Origin: Ophiodon elongatus
Lineage: Eukaryota; Chordata; Actinopteri; Perciformes; Hexagrammidae
Assembly: GCA_016806645.1 (NCBI GenBank)
Contig: JACSYO010001694.1
Coordinates: 2,642,001 to 2,706,000, forward strand
Direction: 5' to 3'
Length of the DNA stretch: 64,000 nt
Shown here: in pieces, positions 1 through 11,214 of the stretch
Layout: the number at the start of each line of letters is the position of its first letter
Position numbering within the stretch: the first letter of the stretch is position 1
Program-made: the position numbers and the translations under genes
The notes under the pieces: generated by a model
What the model saw: only the letters and a program-made list of their open reading frames with translations
What the model was told of the DNA's origin: nothing
The model's database searches: none

Positions 1-793
1 GAGGGGCTCGGTGACATCCCTGGACAGATTCCCCACGTACCTGCAAACAAGGAGAGAGACGAGGAGAAGGGGGGGATTGAGTCTTTGTCAAACAGGAAGT
101 AGCATGCAAACAAAGGCTAGTTAACCGGGCTAGCTACAAGCCACAACAAATCCTTTAATTAACATAAAAACGAGGGATGGTGGACTGAATATAAGTGGGG
201 ATGGTCTCGAGTTCACGCAAACAGCTCGAGTACGTCCGGTCCCGCAGGAGCCGTCTCTCCCCGAGCGTTGACGTGGCTCGTCCGCCAGCTAGCTGCAGAT
301 AACGTTAGCTAGCTTCATGAGGGCCTCATGCTCTGTGGCAACAAACGGCTGTAAAAAAAAAAATACATCCACTCCGCGAGGGGGCCAGACTATCACCTGG
401 CGTGTTGCGAATAAAACACGATTATCGGAGTGAATAAATACATCAAACGGTACAAAAAAGGTGTGCATTTTAGAAGAAGTCGCTGGCTAGCTAGCATTAG
501 CTCGCCATTCAGTTTCGGTTCCGTCTATTTAAACGATTAAATCAAACAGAACTTCACGTTGAAAATCAAAAAATCCAACACGTGTACTTATTTATAACAT
601 GTGGCGTTTTCCCACGCGGTGCAATAACGATAATGAAAAGTTAATTCGTGGTGAAATGACAGTTTACAGTTTTTTTAATTGAAACAACAACGTGGAGACA
701 TGTCGGACGTGGGTACACCGAGCCCGTTCCCCTCCAGGACGTAGACGGCGCCGCCGTTACTCACAAGGTTCTGGGTTGATCGTCCTCCATCAT
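1..793 (-). CDS. tial1: tial1 (TIAR), first two coding exons, partial
   Basis: TIAL1/TIAR is a nuclear and cytoplasmic RNA-binding protein with three RRM domains that binds U-rich RNA, regulates splicing and represses translation in stress granules. Coding exon 1 is 793-765: MMEDDQPRTL, ending in a GTGAGT donor in phase 2. Exon 2 begins at 40 after a TTTGCAG acceptor and runs off the left edge, reading YVGNLSRDVTEPL, the first strand of RRM1. The double methionine and EDD-QPRTL favour TIAL1 over TIA1, which begins MEDEMPKTL. Only 23 residues are visible, so the rest of the gene lies outside. The 724-bp intron (41-764) contains several GCTAGC/TAACGTTAGC motifs. The match rests on recalled vertebrate sequences; the family is certain and the paralog nearly so. 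Confidence 0.9.
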
Positions 794-917
794 CAAGGTC
801 TACTTGGTCCTGAGAGGCGCGTTAGTCCGATGACATACAAATGGTTTGAACTCAGAGCGACCGGGGAACGTGAAGGGCTGTTTCTACTATTTAATGACAA
901 ATCGGCGGCCGGTTCTG

Positions 918-948
<31 letters not shown>

Positions 949-1381
949 CGCAGACAGCCTCAGTCTGATGCAAACAATAGGAAGTTGAAGATGGCGGAGG
1001 AGCGGCGTCAGCAGCGTCAACCTGCGCGCTGAAATGAAGCCAAGAATCAGGCGCTCTTTCTCCCACACGCACACACAGGGAGAGATATGTGCCTCTACGG
1101 TTTTATGGCACGAGCTGCACACACACAGCGAGGTTTTTGGGAGCTTTGCGTAACATATTCCATTTCTCCATTTGGTTTATTTGTGGGCATGAGATGCAAA
1201 ATTAGAGGAAATTACAACTAAAGACATCTGTGAAACGCAACCCGGCAGGCTACACAATACTAATGTGTATTAGTTGATTGTAACTTGGGAGGTATTTGCT
1301 ACAGTTCATCAAATATTGGTGTGATATGTTTTTATTGTTGTATTTTTATCTTTCAATATTAGTTGCGGAAGCAAAAACCAG
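794..1381 (-). promoter_or_regulatory. tial1 5' UTR and promoter region
   Basis: This stretch lies just upstream of the tial1 start on the minus strand. It is locally CpG-rich (for example 740-760 and 895-1035) and holds a CT/CA microsatellite at about 917-948, typical of a TATA-less housekeeping promoter. No TATA box was recognised and the transcription start cannot be placed by eye. Open frames on both strands here are chance readings of low-complexity 5' sequence. Confidence 0.5.
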
Positions 1382-1452
1382 TGCGCCGCCCGGGAATCGA
1401 ACCCGGGTCGCAAGAATGGGAATCTTGCATGATACCACTACACCAGCGGCGC
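1382..1452 (-). tRNA. tRNA-Gly (anticodon CCC)
   Basis: Read on the minus strand this is a 71-nt tRNA. The acceptor stem GCGCCGC pairs with GCGGCGC, followed by discriminator A. The A box TGGTGTAGTGG and B box GGTTCGATTCC are intact. The anticodon arm reads GATTCCCATTC, giving anticodon CCC, which decodes GGG glycine codons. The sequence agrees with the vertebrate nuclear tRNA-Gly-CCC as I remember it. A run of five T on the minus strand (1373-1377 on plus), a few bases after the 3' end, is a good RNA polymerase III terminator. There is no intron and CCA is not encoded, as expected in eukaryotes. It sits between the divergent genes tial1 and rchy1. Confidence 0.97.
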
Positions 1453-2038
1453 CTTCGGGATGAAGCGGGGGGACAGGATCTATCAAGACAACCCACAGTG
1501 GTCTATCAATGAGGTAATGTTGGACAATATAAATAGATGGTTGAGGAGGCAGAAGTAGAAAAAGAGTGTAACATATCGATTACTGAGGTGTATCAGCCAT
1601 CATCAATATAAAATGTATAAAACAGCCCATAAATGAAACCATCCTTCTACTAAAAAGTTTATTCGACTGACAAACGTTCAACTGAACATAACGATTATTT
1701 AAAAATCCAAACATTTTATAGAGAATGACAGAAAAAGACTGGAGCCACTATGCCATGTGACCTTGCTTGTCACAGCAAAGTATTAATGCACAACCAATAA
1801 AAGTAAAGTTCATATAATATCTTCTAACGGTTTTAAATAAATGTTGCAGAATCAAAGGGGCTGAATGTATGTGATAAAAGATGAATGCACCGCCTCTGAT
1901 TAGCAGACGAACGAGGGCAGCACTGCTGAGTCTACACCCTAAAAGAAGAAGAAGAAGAAGAAGACGACGAAGACGACGACGACGAGAGGGCAGTCTCTCC
2001 ATCGTAGAAGAAGAAGAGGATCCCGGTTTGGAGAAAAC
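1453..2038 (+). promoter_or_regulatory. rchy1 upstream region and 5' UTR
   Basis: No gene is seen here. The last 100 bases before the rchy1 start hold an AAG/ACG triplet microsatellite (about 1942-1985) and a second AAG run near 2007-2018, so the rchy1 leader is purine-rich on the plus strand. The open frame on the plus strand in this stretch, ending just after the start codon, is a basic low-complexity reading and is not considered coding. Confidence 0.4.
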
Positions 2039-3667
2039 ATGGCTTCCCCTGCCGGCTGTGAGCATTATGTACGCAGCTGCTTATTGAAAGTGAGTTAACT
2101 TTTTAAAATGTATTGTATATATTCGCCGCAGATGCATGATGGAGGCAAATTAATGTTGAATATGTATCATTGTAACTCTGCTGTAACGGGCAGTGCTCCT
2201 GTTTAGCTCTGGTAGCAACCACTCACAGCTAACTAGCTAACTTACTGACGTTAGGTTAGGTTAGTTAACATCAGTTAACGTTAGTTAATACAACTCCAGC
2301 CGGTGTTGTAACATAGCAACTGAATGGTTATGACTTAACCTATATGTGTATTATATGTCAGCTGAATACGATTATGGGAATAGTGAGTAACATTATGTCA
2401 TTGCTTAGCTTATCACTCACATGTGGTGCTTATTTATTACATGTTTGCATAGAAGAAACAATCATTTAATTGTCTGTTTACTTAAATAGCAGATATAAGT
2501 GATTGTTGAGCTGTGATTTGATGCACCGGCCCATCCACCGTGTGATCACGTGTTTCTCTGCACTGCAGGCACCTTGCTGTAGTAAACTGTATGTGTGTCG
2601 GCTGTGCCACGATGCAGAGGAGAACCACCAGATGGACAGATTCAAAGTCACGGAGGTGCAGTGCTCCGAGTGTCAGACAGTGCAGCAGGTAACTGACAAC
2701 AACAACAACAATAACAACAACAACAACACCTCCTGCAGCTGGAGCAGTGCCACTAAGTGATCTTTAGTTTCACTCGTTCCCCTTTTTGGTTTTTATGTTG
2801 TTTTTGTGGTTAACTCTCATCAAGAATGGTACGAATTAAAGATGTCACCCTTGTAGGCACAGCAGACTTGCCAGCAGTGTCAGACGGAGTTTGGGGAGTA
2901 TTACTGTGACATTTGCCACCTGTTCGATAAGGATAAGAAGCAGTACCACTGTCAGCCCTGTGGAATATGCAGGTGAGCAACAGTAGAGTTTATATATCTT
3001 CAATACTTGTCACTCTGTTTTTTACAAATATACATTTTTTTTTATGATTATAGCCTAAATAGAAGACACTAACATTGATATGGGTATTTGGGAAGTAGAA
3101 GTATGTCTCAAGGTGAAACATCCAGTCTTTTATTTAACATTTAGTTCAACTTTGAGCCACACGAGGGAGCCTGGATGTTCTTTTGTTCTGATAATTGTAG
3201 CCTAGATATAACATTGAATGTAATACTAAGGGCTAGCGTACATTCTCATTGTTTAACTGATGAGAGAAAAAAAAAAGCAAAGGCCTGTTAACTCAGCCTG
3301 AATGCATCATTTGGTCACATTTATGAATTATTCAACATGTGTATATGTTTTCTGGAAGACATGCATAAAATAAAGGTGTAATTTATCAAATGTAAGAGTC
3401 ATTGAAATGGCTTGTTTACCTATTCAAGATACTATAAGGTGATGCAGAAATCTGCCATACTACTGAATATGTTGATATTTCATGTCCTCAGTTGACATGT
3501 CATTCATAAATGAGGTAATTGTCATCCGTGGCAGTGACGTTGTACTTTGACCCCGACAGGATTGGGCCCAGGGAGAAGTATTTCCATTGTGAGAAGTGCA
3601 ATCTGTGTTTAGCTCAGGATCTGCGGGGAAACCACAAGGTGATTATTAGCCTGCACCAGTTTCTGAA

Positions 3668-3716
<49 letters not shown>

Positions 3717-5290
3717 AACCGCATTCTGTGTGATGAGCAAACGAGTGTCCTCACCGCTGTTATTCACGATTTATCTTTTATGTTTCAGTGCGTTGAAAAT
3801 GTTTCGAGGCAGAACTGCCCGGTGTGTATGGAGGTAATGAAACATATATTTGACGACCGGCTGTTGACTTTTAATGCATTCTGTTACTTTCTCTCGGATT
3901 TGACATGATTTTCTCTTGTATGCTCTTGCAGGATATTCACACGTCCAGAATTGGTGCTCATGTTCTTCCATGCGGCCATCTTTTACACAAGTATGACTCG
4001 TTATTCTTTAACTACTATTAGCTCAGTGTTGTCGCATTGAATTGTGCATTTTTGGCTGTTTGTGTATATATCCCAATTTTCATTACACTGCAGAAATAAA
4101 TACACGAATGTATGACATTGGCCAGACAGATTTCTACACAGATTGATTACTCTATATACTACATTTTACAATAAATCAAATCGGTAAAACACAACTAGAA
4201 ATATGATCAAATTACAAAGCTAATTGAAAAGATAATCAAATATTGTAGATAATGTAGCGTAATAAATCAAAATATAATATTTTCTAGCCCTTCATTATCG
4301 TTAAACAGATATTATATTTATTTAGTAATCATAGTTCAGGATGTGTTATGATATAAAGCTAACAATTAATGTGTTTGTTTACGTTCTCTGCAGGACCTGC
4401 TTTGATGACATGGTCAGAACAGGGTATGTCTAATAATTCCTTTTTCTCGGTTATTCTATCGTTCAGTAAAATACGGTCTTGTTCCAAGTTAATGTGTTTA
4501 TTTATTTGGCATAAACATTTCATGCATTGCTGGAACAATTGAGTCCTGCATCAGTCATTGGTTTTCATGCATCTACGCGTCCTCTTATTTAATATGATTC
4601 CATCCGAAGTCTGACTGAAACTAACACAAAGTCGGTTTCCACCACTACATGTTTTTTTTTTTTACATATTTGTTAAATTCAGACTCACTGACTCTGTGAG
4701 GAAAAGCTGATCTCTGACCTGCTGCAGAGATCAGCAGTGTGCATTTACAGTGCCTAGATTACTGCAGTGCTTGTAAACGCAAGTCCTTCCACTAAATGTA
4801 ATTTTCTTTCTCATTTGTTTTAGAGCGTATCGCTGTCCCCTGTGTATGCACTCTGCCTGGGACATGGAACTCCACTGGGATCAGATAGACAAAGAGATTT
4901 CCCAGTCACCGATGCCCACTGAATACCAGGGTGCAACTGTCAAAGTAAGACCTCAGTCATACTATAAAATGAACATTTATTATTTTAATTTAGTCAAGAA
5001 GTGCTGAATTATTGATGGCTCATAATTGTTTTTACATAACATCCCCAATTTTTCCATTTCATTAAATCCAATTTGTACTATTCAATAGAGATGGGACTTT
5101 GTAATTGTTGTGATTAATCATCCAATTGGTTATTTTTTTACATAATCCATTACTTGTGTTTTCCCTCACTATAGATTATATGTAACGACTGCCAAGCCCA
5201 CTGCACGGTGCCTTTCCACGTGCTGGGGATGAAGTGCAGCGACTGTGGCTCCTACAACACTGCACAGGACGGGGGACTCATCCAGCAGCC

Positions 5291-5347
<57 letters not shown>

Positions 5348-5444
5348 GCAGCAGCAGCCAGAGCAGGACACTGAGGAGAACGAGGCCGAAACGGACACAG
5401 AGCCAGAGCAGCAAGATCAACCTCAGTTGCCCACGCCAGATTAA
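2039..5444 (+). CDS. rchy1: RING finger and CHY zinc finger protein 1 (Pirh2), 9 exons, 296 aa
   Basis: RCHY1/Pirh2 is a RING-type E3 ubiquitin ligase that targets p53 and other proteins. Coding exons: 2039-2089, 2569-2688, 2857-2972, 3560-3638, 3789-3833, 3932-3990, 4394-4423, 4824-4944, 5175-5444; the sum is 891 nt with frames closing throughout. The N-terminal CHY zinc finger (GCEHY ... APCCSKLYVCRLCHD, then CDICHLFDKDKKQYHC) is followed by the CTCHY zinc ribbon, the RING domain (NCPVCMEDIHTSR, PCGHLLHK, YRCPLCMHSAWDM) and the C-terminal zinc ribbon (IICNDCQAHCTVPFHVLGMKCSDCGSYNT). The cysteine and histidine ligands are all present. The start is chosen by similarity to the vertebrate N-terminus (ASPAGCEHYVRSCLLK). 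Unusual: the C-terminus carries 22 consecutive Gln (5292-5357; 18 CAA then 4 CAG) and an acidic tail ending QLPTPD, making it longer than the roughly 261-aa human protein. Confidence 0.95.
3669..3715. repeat. (CA)n microsatellite in rchy1 intron 4
   Basis: About 23 CA units lie 30 bases after the exon 4 donor. An open frame spans exon 4, this repeat and exon 5, but the splice sites on both sides are good, so the repeat is intronic. Confidence 0.95.
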
Positions 5445-6803
5445 TAATTGACATTTTCACTTTAGAATCTCATCGCGCGAAAAATTCGCGACGCTTTTGG
5501 TGTGGACGCGCAGTTGACTGAGCCAATATTCCTAGATTGTACATATTACAAAAACAATCCATCTATTTTCTGTATCTGCTCATCCTCTTCAGTGCTAGAA
5601 CCTATCATGCACTGGGTGAGATGAAGTGTGTCAGTCTATCACAGGATTCACACACTTACACCTACAGGCAATCTGGAGTCGCAGTCCATCTGACCACCCA
5701 GGAAGGACTTACTGGGGGTGACAGTCTAACCGCTGAGCCACTGTGTGGCGCCATGATAAAATATATAGGATGAGCAGGTTAACGACTACTGGTGGTGGAA
5801 GTTGTGCAGTATTGGACCAATGGTGATTGTTGACTGTGCCATTCTACTGTACATCCTATTTTGATGTTCTCCGTAAGACATCGTGTTAACACAGGTGTGT
5901 AATCTTTTATCTGCCCGTACAAGTAAACTTAACACCAGTTTTGTAAGTTTCTCGGACCCGAATAGAAATCTGCCTCAGGCAGACGTCAAAGTGATGAACA
6001 TAGTAAGCCTGCATGTTAACTGGCAGGATGGCAATGTACAAACCAGGTGCAAAGGATTAAAAAATAAAAAAATATTCAAGATTTGTAAAAGTGGGACTCA
6101 CACGCAGGGCGATTACAATAAATGGAGATGCATACAGATCTAGAAAAGTGCACTTTTTAATTTTGCTGCTTTTTGTTCAGATGCCGATTCAGTAAAAAAA
6201 ATAAACAGCATCATTCTAAAGCAAACTAATTCATCTATCAATTACTAAGACTTGTTCCCACGCTTGATAATTCTTTTATTAATGATCAATGCTGAAAGTG
6301 AAAAATATAAAATCTGTGCCATGTTGGGCATCAAAATGTTGTTTAAAGTTGCAAAGCTGTAATCAAATACAAGCAAAGGCATTGCCTCGTCTGTTGCTCC
6401 CTAAATGATTGACAGGTTTCTAGTTTTCCTTTAACACCTGTCATGTTATCTACTTTTTTTAAGTATAACAGGAGAAATATTAGAAATAATAATTTCCCAT
6501 GGACAAGGTAAACACTTCAGTAATGAATGTTAATGTACCCATAATTAAAAAAAATGCTTGTTGGTCCTTTTATTAGAGATAAGAACATTCAATCACATTT
6601 TATTTTTCAGCTGTTCGTATGAATTCAGTTTCAATTGTGTTTGTGTAGCAGTCACTTACACCTGCACTATTATTTAAAAAAAATAATCACCACTGATGAA
6701 GGACATGTTAAATGAAAGTGAAAGCCGAGTACTGCATACAGTATGTATATGTACAACAATAACACGGAGTAACCTGAAGTAGAACTAAAGCTTTCTGGTT
6801 GGA
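5445..6803. other. Convergent 3' regions of rchy1 and the SCPP-like gene
   Basis: No coding gene is seen. AATAAA at 6117-6122 (and 6063-6068) can serve rchy1. On the minus strand AATAAA (plus TTTATT at 6598-6603 and 6568-6573) can serve the SCPP-like gene. The rest is AT-rich. Confidence 0.5.
5465..5775. mobile_element. Transposon-derived fragments in the rchy1 3' UTR
   Basis: Two fragments are visible. At 5473-5512 a GCGAAAAATTCGCGACGCTTTTGGTGTG motif (written here only in part elsewhere) matches the end of an element found at three sites inside ier3ip1 intron 2 (near 33050, 33200 and 34975). At about 5560-5755 the sequence resembles the worn 3' tail of a fish LINE of L2-like type: a TTTTCTGTATCTGCTC block, a TGACCACCCAGGAAGGA block and an ACCGCTGAGCCACTGTG block. 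Family names come from memory and were not searched. Confidence 0.5.
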
Positions 6804-7806
6804 TCACATGCTATCTCCTCTTGGTGGATCCGGCTCAGGGGTCGTGAACTGGAAAGTGAAACAAACAGGAATACCAGTCTGGGCGGTTCCCATGGCGATT
6901 GGCAGGGGTGAGGCTGTAGAGAATTGTAGAGGTGTTGGTGTAATGATGTGCAGAGGAAAGGGTGGAGTGACACCCTGGGGGGATCTGGGGGATCTTTGGG
7001 ATGCGGTGGTGGCGGTGGCGACTTGTGGTTGACTTGTGCACGTTTCTGTCAGCCCTGGGTGGAGTGAGCCCTCTGACGCTGGTAGAAGGTGCACAGCGTC
7101 AGAGCTAAATGAGTCCTGTGAAGGATCAGCATCAGGCATGTCCTGAGAAACGTCCATGCCCGCAGCAGTTTGTGAAGGATCATCTGGCATGAGTTGTAAA
7201 GCGTCGGTGGAGGTTTGGGGGTCCTCGGGGTCAGGCAGAGCTGAAGTGTCGAGCGTGGCTGGAGAAGGCCCCTCGTCTGCAGAGGGGAGCGTGGCTGGAG
7301 AAAGCCCCTCGTCTGCAGAGGGGAGCGTGGCTGGAGAAGGCCCCTCGTCTGCAGAGGGGAGCGTGGCTGGAGAAAGCCCCTCGTCTGCAGAGGGGAGCGT
7401 GGCTGGAGAAAGCCCCTCGTCTGCAGAGGGGAGCGTGGCTGGAGAAAGCCCCTCGTCTGCAGAGGGGAGCGTGGCTGGAGAAGGCCCCTCGTCTGCAGAG
7501 GGGAGCGTGGCTGCAGTGCCCAGTGGGTCCGTCTCTGTGAACGCTGGCTGCAGTGGCTCCTGTGAAGCCCCAACATGAGTGGCATTCTCCTCTGATGAAT
7601 TTGACTCACTGGACTCTGATGACTTGGATGAATCCTCACCATCAGAGACCTGTATTTTATTTAAAAAAAAAAAAAAAAATGTTCTTAACATTTGTCACAA
7701 GATTGCTTTACCGTGGTTGTAGCAGAATAGTCGAGCTACTCACTGGTTTAGACATCACCACAGTCACCATAATGGCAGCGCAAAGTGTAGTCCTCAGAAA
7801 TGCCAT
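6804..7806 (-). CDS. Candidate secretory calcium-binding phosphoprotein (SCPP), 302 aa, RGD near C-terminus
   Basis: Two coding exons. Exon 2 (7826-7744) has 20 nt of leader, then ATG and 21 codons, MAFLRTTLCAAIMVTVVMSKP, a clear signal peptide. A 94-bp phase-0 intron (GTGAGT ... ATACAG) leads to 7649-6804: VSDGEDSSKSSESSESN and SSEENATHVG, rich in S-x-E sites of the kind phosphorylated by Fam20C. Then come seven copies of a 12-residue unit (LPSADEG-P/L-SPAT), a D/P/S/T-rich middle, a Pro-rich part and the end PDPPRGDSM. A phase-0 intron just after the signal peptide, followed by an acidic SxE exon, is the classic SCPP gene layout (osteopontin, other bone and enamel matrix genes). RGD suggests integrin binding. 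I cannot say which SCPP it is; scpp1 or an spp1-like gene are possible. The 3' end of the large exon could hide a further intron. Confidence 0.65.
7240..7511. repeat. 36-bp tandem repeat inside the SCPP-like CDS
   Basis: About seven 36-bp units, each encoding 12 residues on the minus strand, differ almost only at one Pro/Leu codon. The near identity shows recent expansion or homogenisation, and the array length is probably variable between individuals. Confidence 0.9.
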
Positions 7807-7826
7807 TGCTCTCTTTCCTTTATTTG

Positions 7827-9527
7827 CTGAAACAAATAAGCCATAAGCACCAAAGTGGTAAATCGGTGGAATTTTGCATCTACTGCATTTCAGAGGGAAA
7901 TATTGTACTTTTATCTCCACTAAATCTACCTGACAGCTACTAGGCTTATTTTGCAGATTATTCTTTATACTAAACATAACTTCTTAAAACACGATGCATT
8001 ACTGCAGAGAAATATACCTCTTAAGTCTGGAATTGAGTTTAAGATTGTATTTTACGATAAAAAAGTGAAAAGAAAATCTGCCATTTTCAACGCAAATCAA
8101 AATGTATTTTAAAGTATTTTCTAAAATCCACTTTCAGAATTCTATTGTCGAAACAGACACAAATGTTAATTGATATTAAAAACAAGCTAAAATATTTTAA
8201 CTATTCAAATTAATGTTTTTAGGTGTCAATTAAATTAGACAAAAGTCTTTGAGATTATGTGTTGTCCATATAAAACTGCCCAACACTTTAGTTAAAATAA
8301 GCTTCACCTCGAGCAGCGATACAAAAATGCTCACATTAATGCATACCTTTTAAATAGCCTATGATATACTGTATAAATATTATCCTGCATAACTCTTGAT
8401 ACTTTGTGATAGTTTAATTTGTACTTAACATTCTTAATCAAGGATATAATGGAGATCAATTGAAATAGAAAACTAAAAGAAATGAAGACATCTTACAATA
8501 TACTGAAACTTTGGCATGTTTACAAAAAAAAGCTTCAAAAGTGAATTACAAAGTATTTTAAGCAGTATCATTTTCAATAATATAGTATTTCTGCTTAAAG
8601 ACCTACCTTGATATGTTGTGTCCTTATCCCTGCACACCATGAGGATACAGCAAGTCTGACAACAGCAGTGCAATAAATGCTCATTTGTCTTAGTCATGCA
8701 TCAGACATCTTTTTATATGGTTGATGGGTGTGGGAAAAACCAATAATTCATCTACTGGTTCATATTTTTAGGATGATTTACTTCAGCCCAGTCTCAATTA
8801 AACAAAAATCCATTAACACCCTAGACCAGACTAAATTAAAAGGAGCTGAACATTCTTAGGGGATAAGAGTATAAGCGCACCAGAAGTTCCTATTCATAAG
8901 CAAAGTAAACATTTTGTGGTTTGGTCATGAACAATGGGAAGAATCCAGTTTAGACTTTAAATACATATCAGAATGCAGAGTAAGTCAATAGTCTTTCTTC
9001 CAATCAAATATGCCATTTGTAGAAAGAAACAAAACATACCTTCCTGAATTCAGTTTAATGTCCCAATAGCTACATTTATTCTCAGAATTTACAACAATCA
9101 AGACAACCTCTTTGAATCTACTTTATATGCCCTCTATCTGTAACAATGGTGCATATTATATATGCCAATCACATTTTAAATGTTATTCAAAGTAATCTGT
9201 CAAAGCAATGTAGTGATGTGAAAAGTGTAGCATGTTAGTATAGAAGTAGTGTTACATTGAATTAAATACCTATTATTTAAAAAGTACAAAATTAACTTAA
9301 TTATATCCCACCACATCACTTTAGCTGTAGTAAAACTAGACTTCAGCTCTTTGAGGCCGTACTTAGGTACAGCAGTAGCTAAATGCTAACGTGTTTCTCA
9401 AGTATGATGTTCACACTTAGTTCAACTACCTTGATTTTACAGTCTGTCTAAAAGTCAACAATGATGGTTTAACAGACAGTAAACAACACTGGAATAACAT
9501 CACAGGAAACAGTGCAAAATGGAAATC
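7827..9527. other. Spacer and first intron of the SCPP-like gene
   Basis: Apart from the candidate first exon (8607-8686) this AT-rich stretch shows no coding exon, RNA gene or clear repeat. The short open frames have no splice support or recognisable protein. Confidence 0.5.
8607..8718 (-). promoter_or_regulatory. Candidate TATA box and non-coding first exon of the SCPP-like gene
   Basis: On the minus strand a CATATAAAAAG TATA box (about 8709-8718) lies some 25-30 bases before a stretch that ends in CATATCAAG and a GTAGGT donor (exon end 8607). It would splice to the TTTGTTTCAG acceptor before 7826. A short untranslated first exon followed by an exon holding leader plus signal peptide is the usual SCPP arrangement. 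The exon itself is inferred from these sites only. Confidence 0.4.
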
Positions 9528-9533
9528 TTTTAT
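9528..9533 (-). terminator. Polyadenylation signal of the lrp13-like gene
   Basis: TTTATT on plus reads AATAAA on the minus strand, about 150 bases after the stop codon at 9683. Confidence 0.6.
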
Positions 9534-9682
9534 TTAAAACTGCTTGCCCAAGAATCAACCTCAGCCCACAGACAATACCGCTTCCTGCAAAGAAAAAAAA
9601 ATAAATAAAAAAAAAAGCAGAGTCAGACCGCCATCCCACAAGCACAGTAACAAATTGGGAATCTTCTACTAAATGGAATTTT

Positions 9683-11179
9683 TCAGAAGTCAACCTCTGG
9701 TTTGTCAGCATCTGCTGGAGAACTTTGTGTACTTGGGGTTGTCTCAGCTTTGTTCTCCAGGTCAGTCATACTGGTTCCCTTCACTGCTTCTGGGCTAGCT
9801 CTCCTGCAGGAAGGAAATACGGAAGTAGTCCTGTGCTCGAGACAAGGGCAACTGTTGCCATTTGTGGGAAACATTTTACCGCATCTGCACAGACTCCAAA
9901 TGTAGAGAAACATTGAACATTTGCTTCCATCTTTATTTCTGTCCCGCTAGAAGTGCAGCTCTGGAGATGGTAAAGTCAGTCGGTCCACAACTTTGGTCCG
10001 GACTAAATTCTCAACTATTTGATGGATTGACATGAAGGTTGGAAAGATATTCATGCACCCCCAGAGGACGACGTATACCAATTTTATCAAATACTTATTC
10101 CTTATGTAGCATAAAGAGACTACAGATACCCTTCAGTGTGCAACGACAAAATAATCGTGACCCTTTATGACCAAGTGCCTCATTTCCACTGCACCTTTAG
10201 GCGCCACTCAACTCAGGTGTTAATTTGTAGACTGACATTTAAAAAAAAATCTGGGTCGAGTAAATGGAGAGAAAAAAAAAAAAAAAAAAAGGGGTTTCTA
10301 TTGACAGTAGTTTGGCAATTAAAAAAATGTTTGTGCAGTATTTCACAAGTGACAATCCATAGTCTGCAGTGTTTTAATTCTACTTTTTGTATCTGGTAGA
10401 CTTGCTTGGAATCTCAACTGAGGTGGTACCAAAAAAAAAAGAAAAAAAAAAAAAAAAAAAAAGTGTAGCACACCTTTTGCTGAGTTGAGTAGATCTGTGC
10501 TGTACCCTGAGGTGGAAATGTGGCAGAATACTGGCAAGGCTATAGTCATTCCCTCAGCCTCACCTGTACTTTGTGTTTCGTACCAATTAGCAAATATTAG
10601 CTTTCCAACTGATTAACACTTCGAGTAGGTTAGCATTTAGCTCAAACCTCCAAGGCTGGCGAATAATGGTCACAGAGCCACTAGCATGCCTTTGGGCTTT
10701 TTGGAAAAGGATAATGTCTTTTAGAAATTTTAAATACACATTTATTTTGTAACTGTAAGGTTTCTTCATAATTAGTAATCAGACAAACCTTTTGTTGGCA
10801 TTCCTCTGCTTAAACACAATGGCTATCACAGCAATGACCACCACTCCTGCACAGAGTGCCACGGCGCTGTAAACAATGGGACCCGGCAATATCTTCAGGA
10901 AATGGTCTTGACAGGAGTCACCGCTGTAGCCCAGTGAACACACGCATGCAGTGTCTCCATTGGTTTCAATACAGTGTCCGTTGCCACTGCAGTGTTTCTG
11001 GCTGCACTGCTCGGCGTCCAGGTTCTCTAGCGGATGAGTTACATTCAGGGTGGAGGTCAGGCCAGTGACTTCAGGCGGAGAAGTTACAGGAAGCAGAGAA
11101 GGAGGAGGAGAGGCGCTGCGGGGCTGGACGGGAGCAAGGACCTTGACTTCTGACCACTGCTTCAGACTGACACCTAATA

Positions 11180-11214
<35 letters not shown>

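Noticed and set aside
6804..7806. Naming the SCPP-like gene osteopontin (spp1)
   Set aside because: Signal peptide layout fits the family, but the repeat array and terminal RGD are not enough to name the member.
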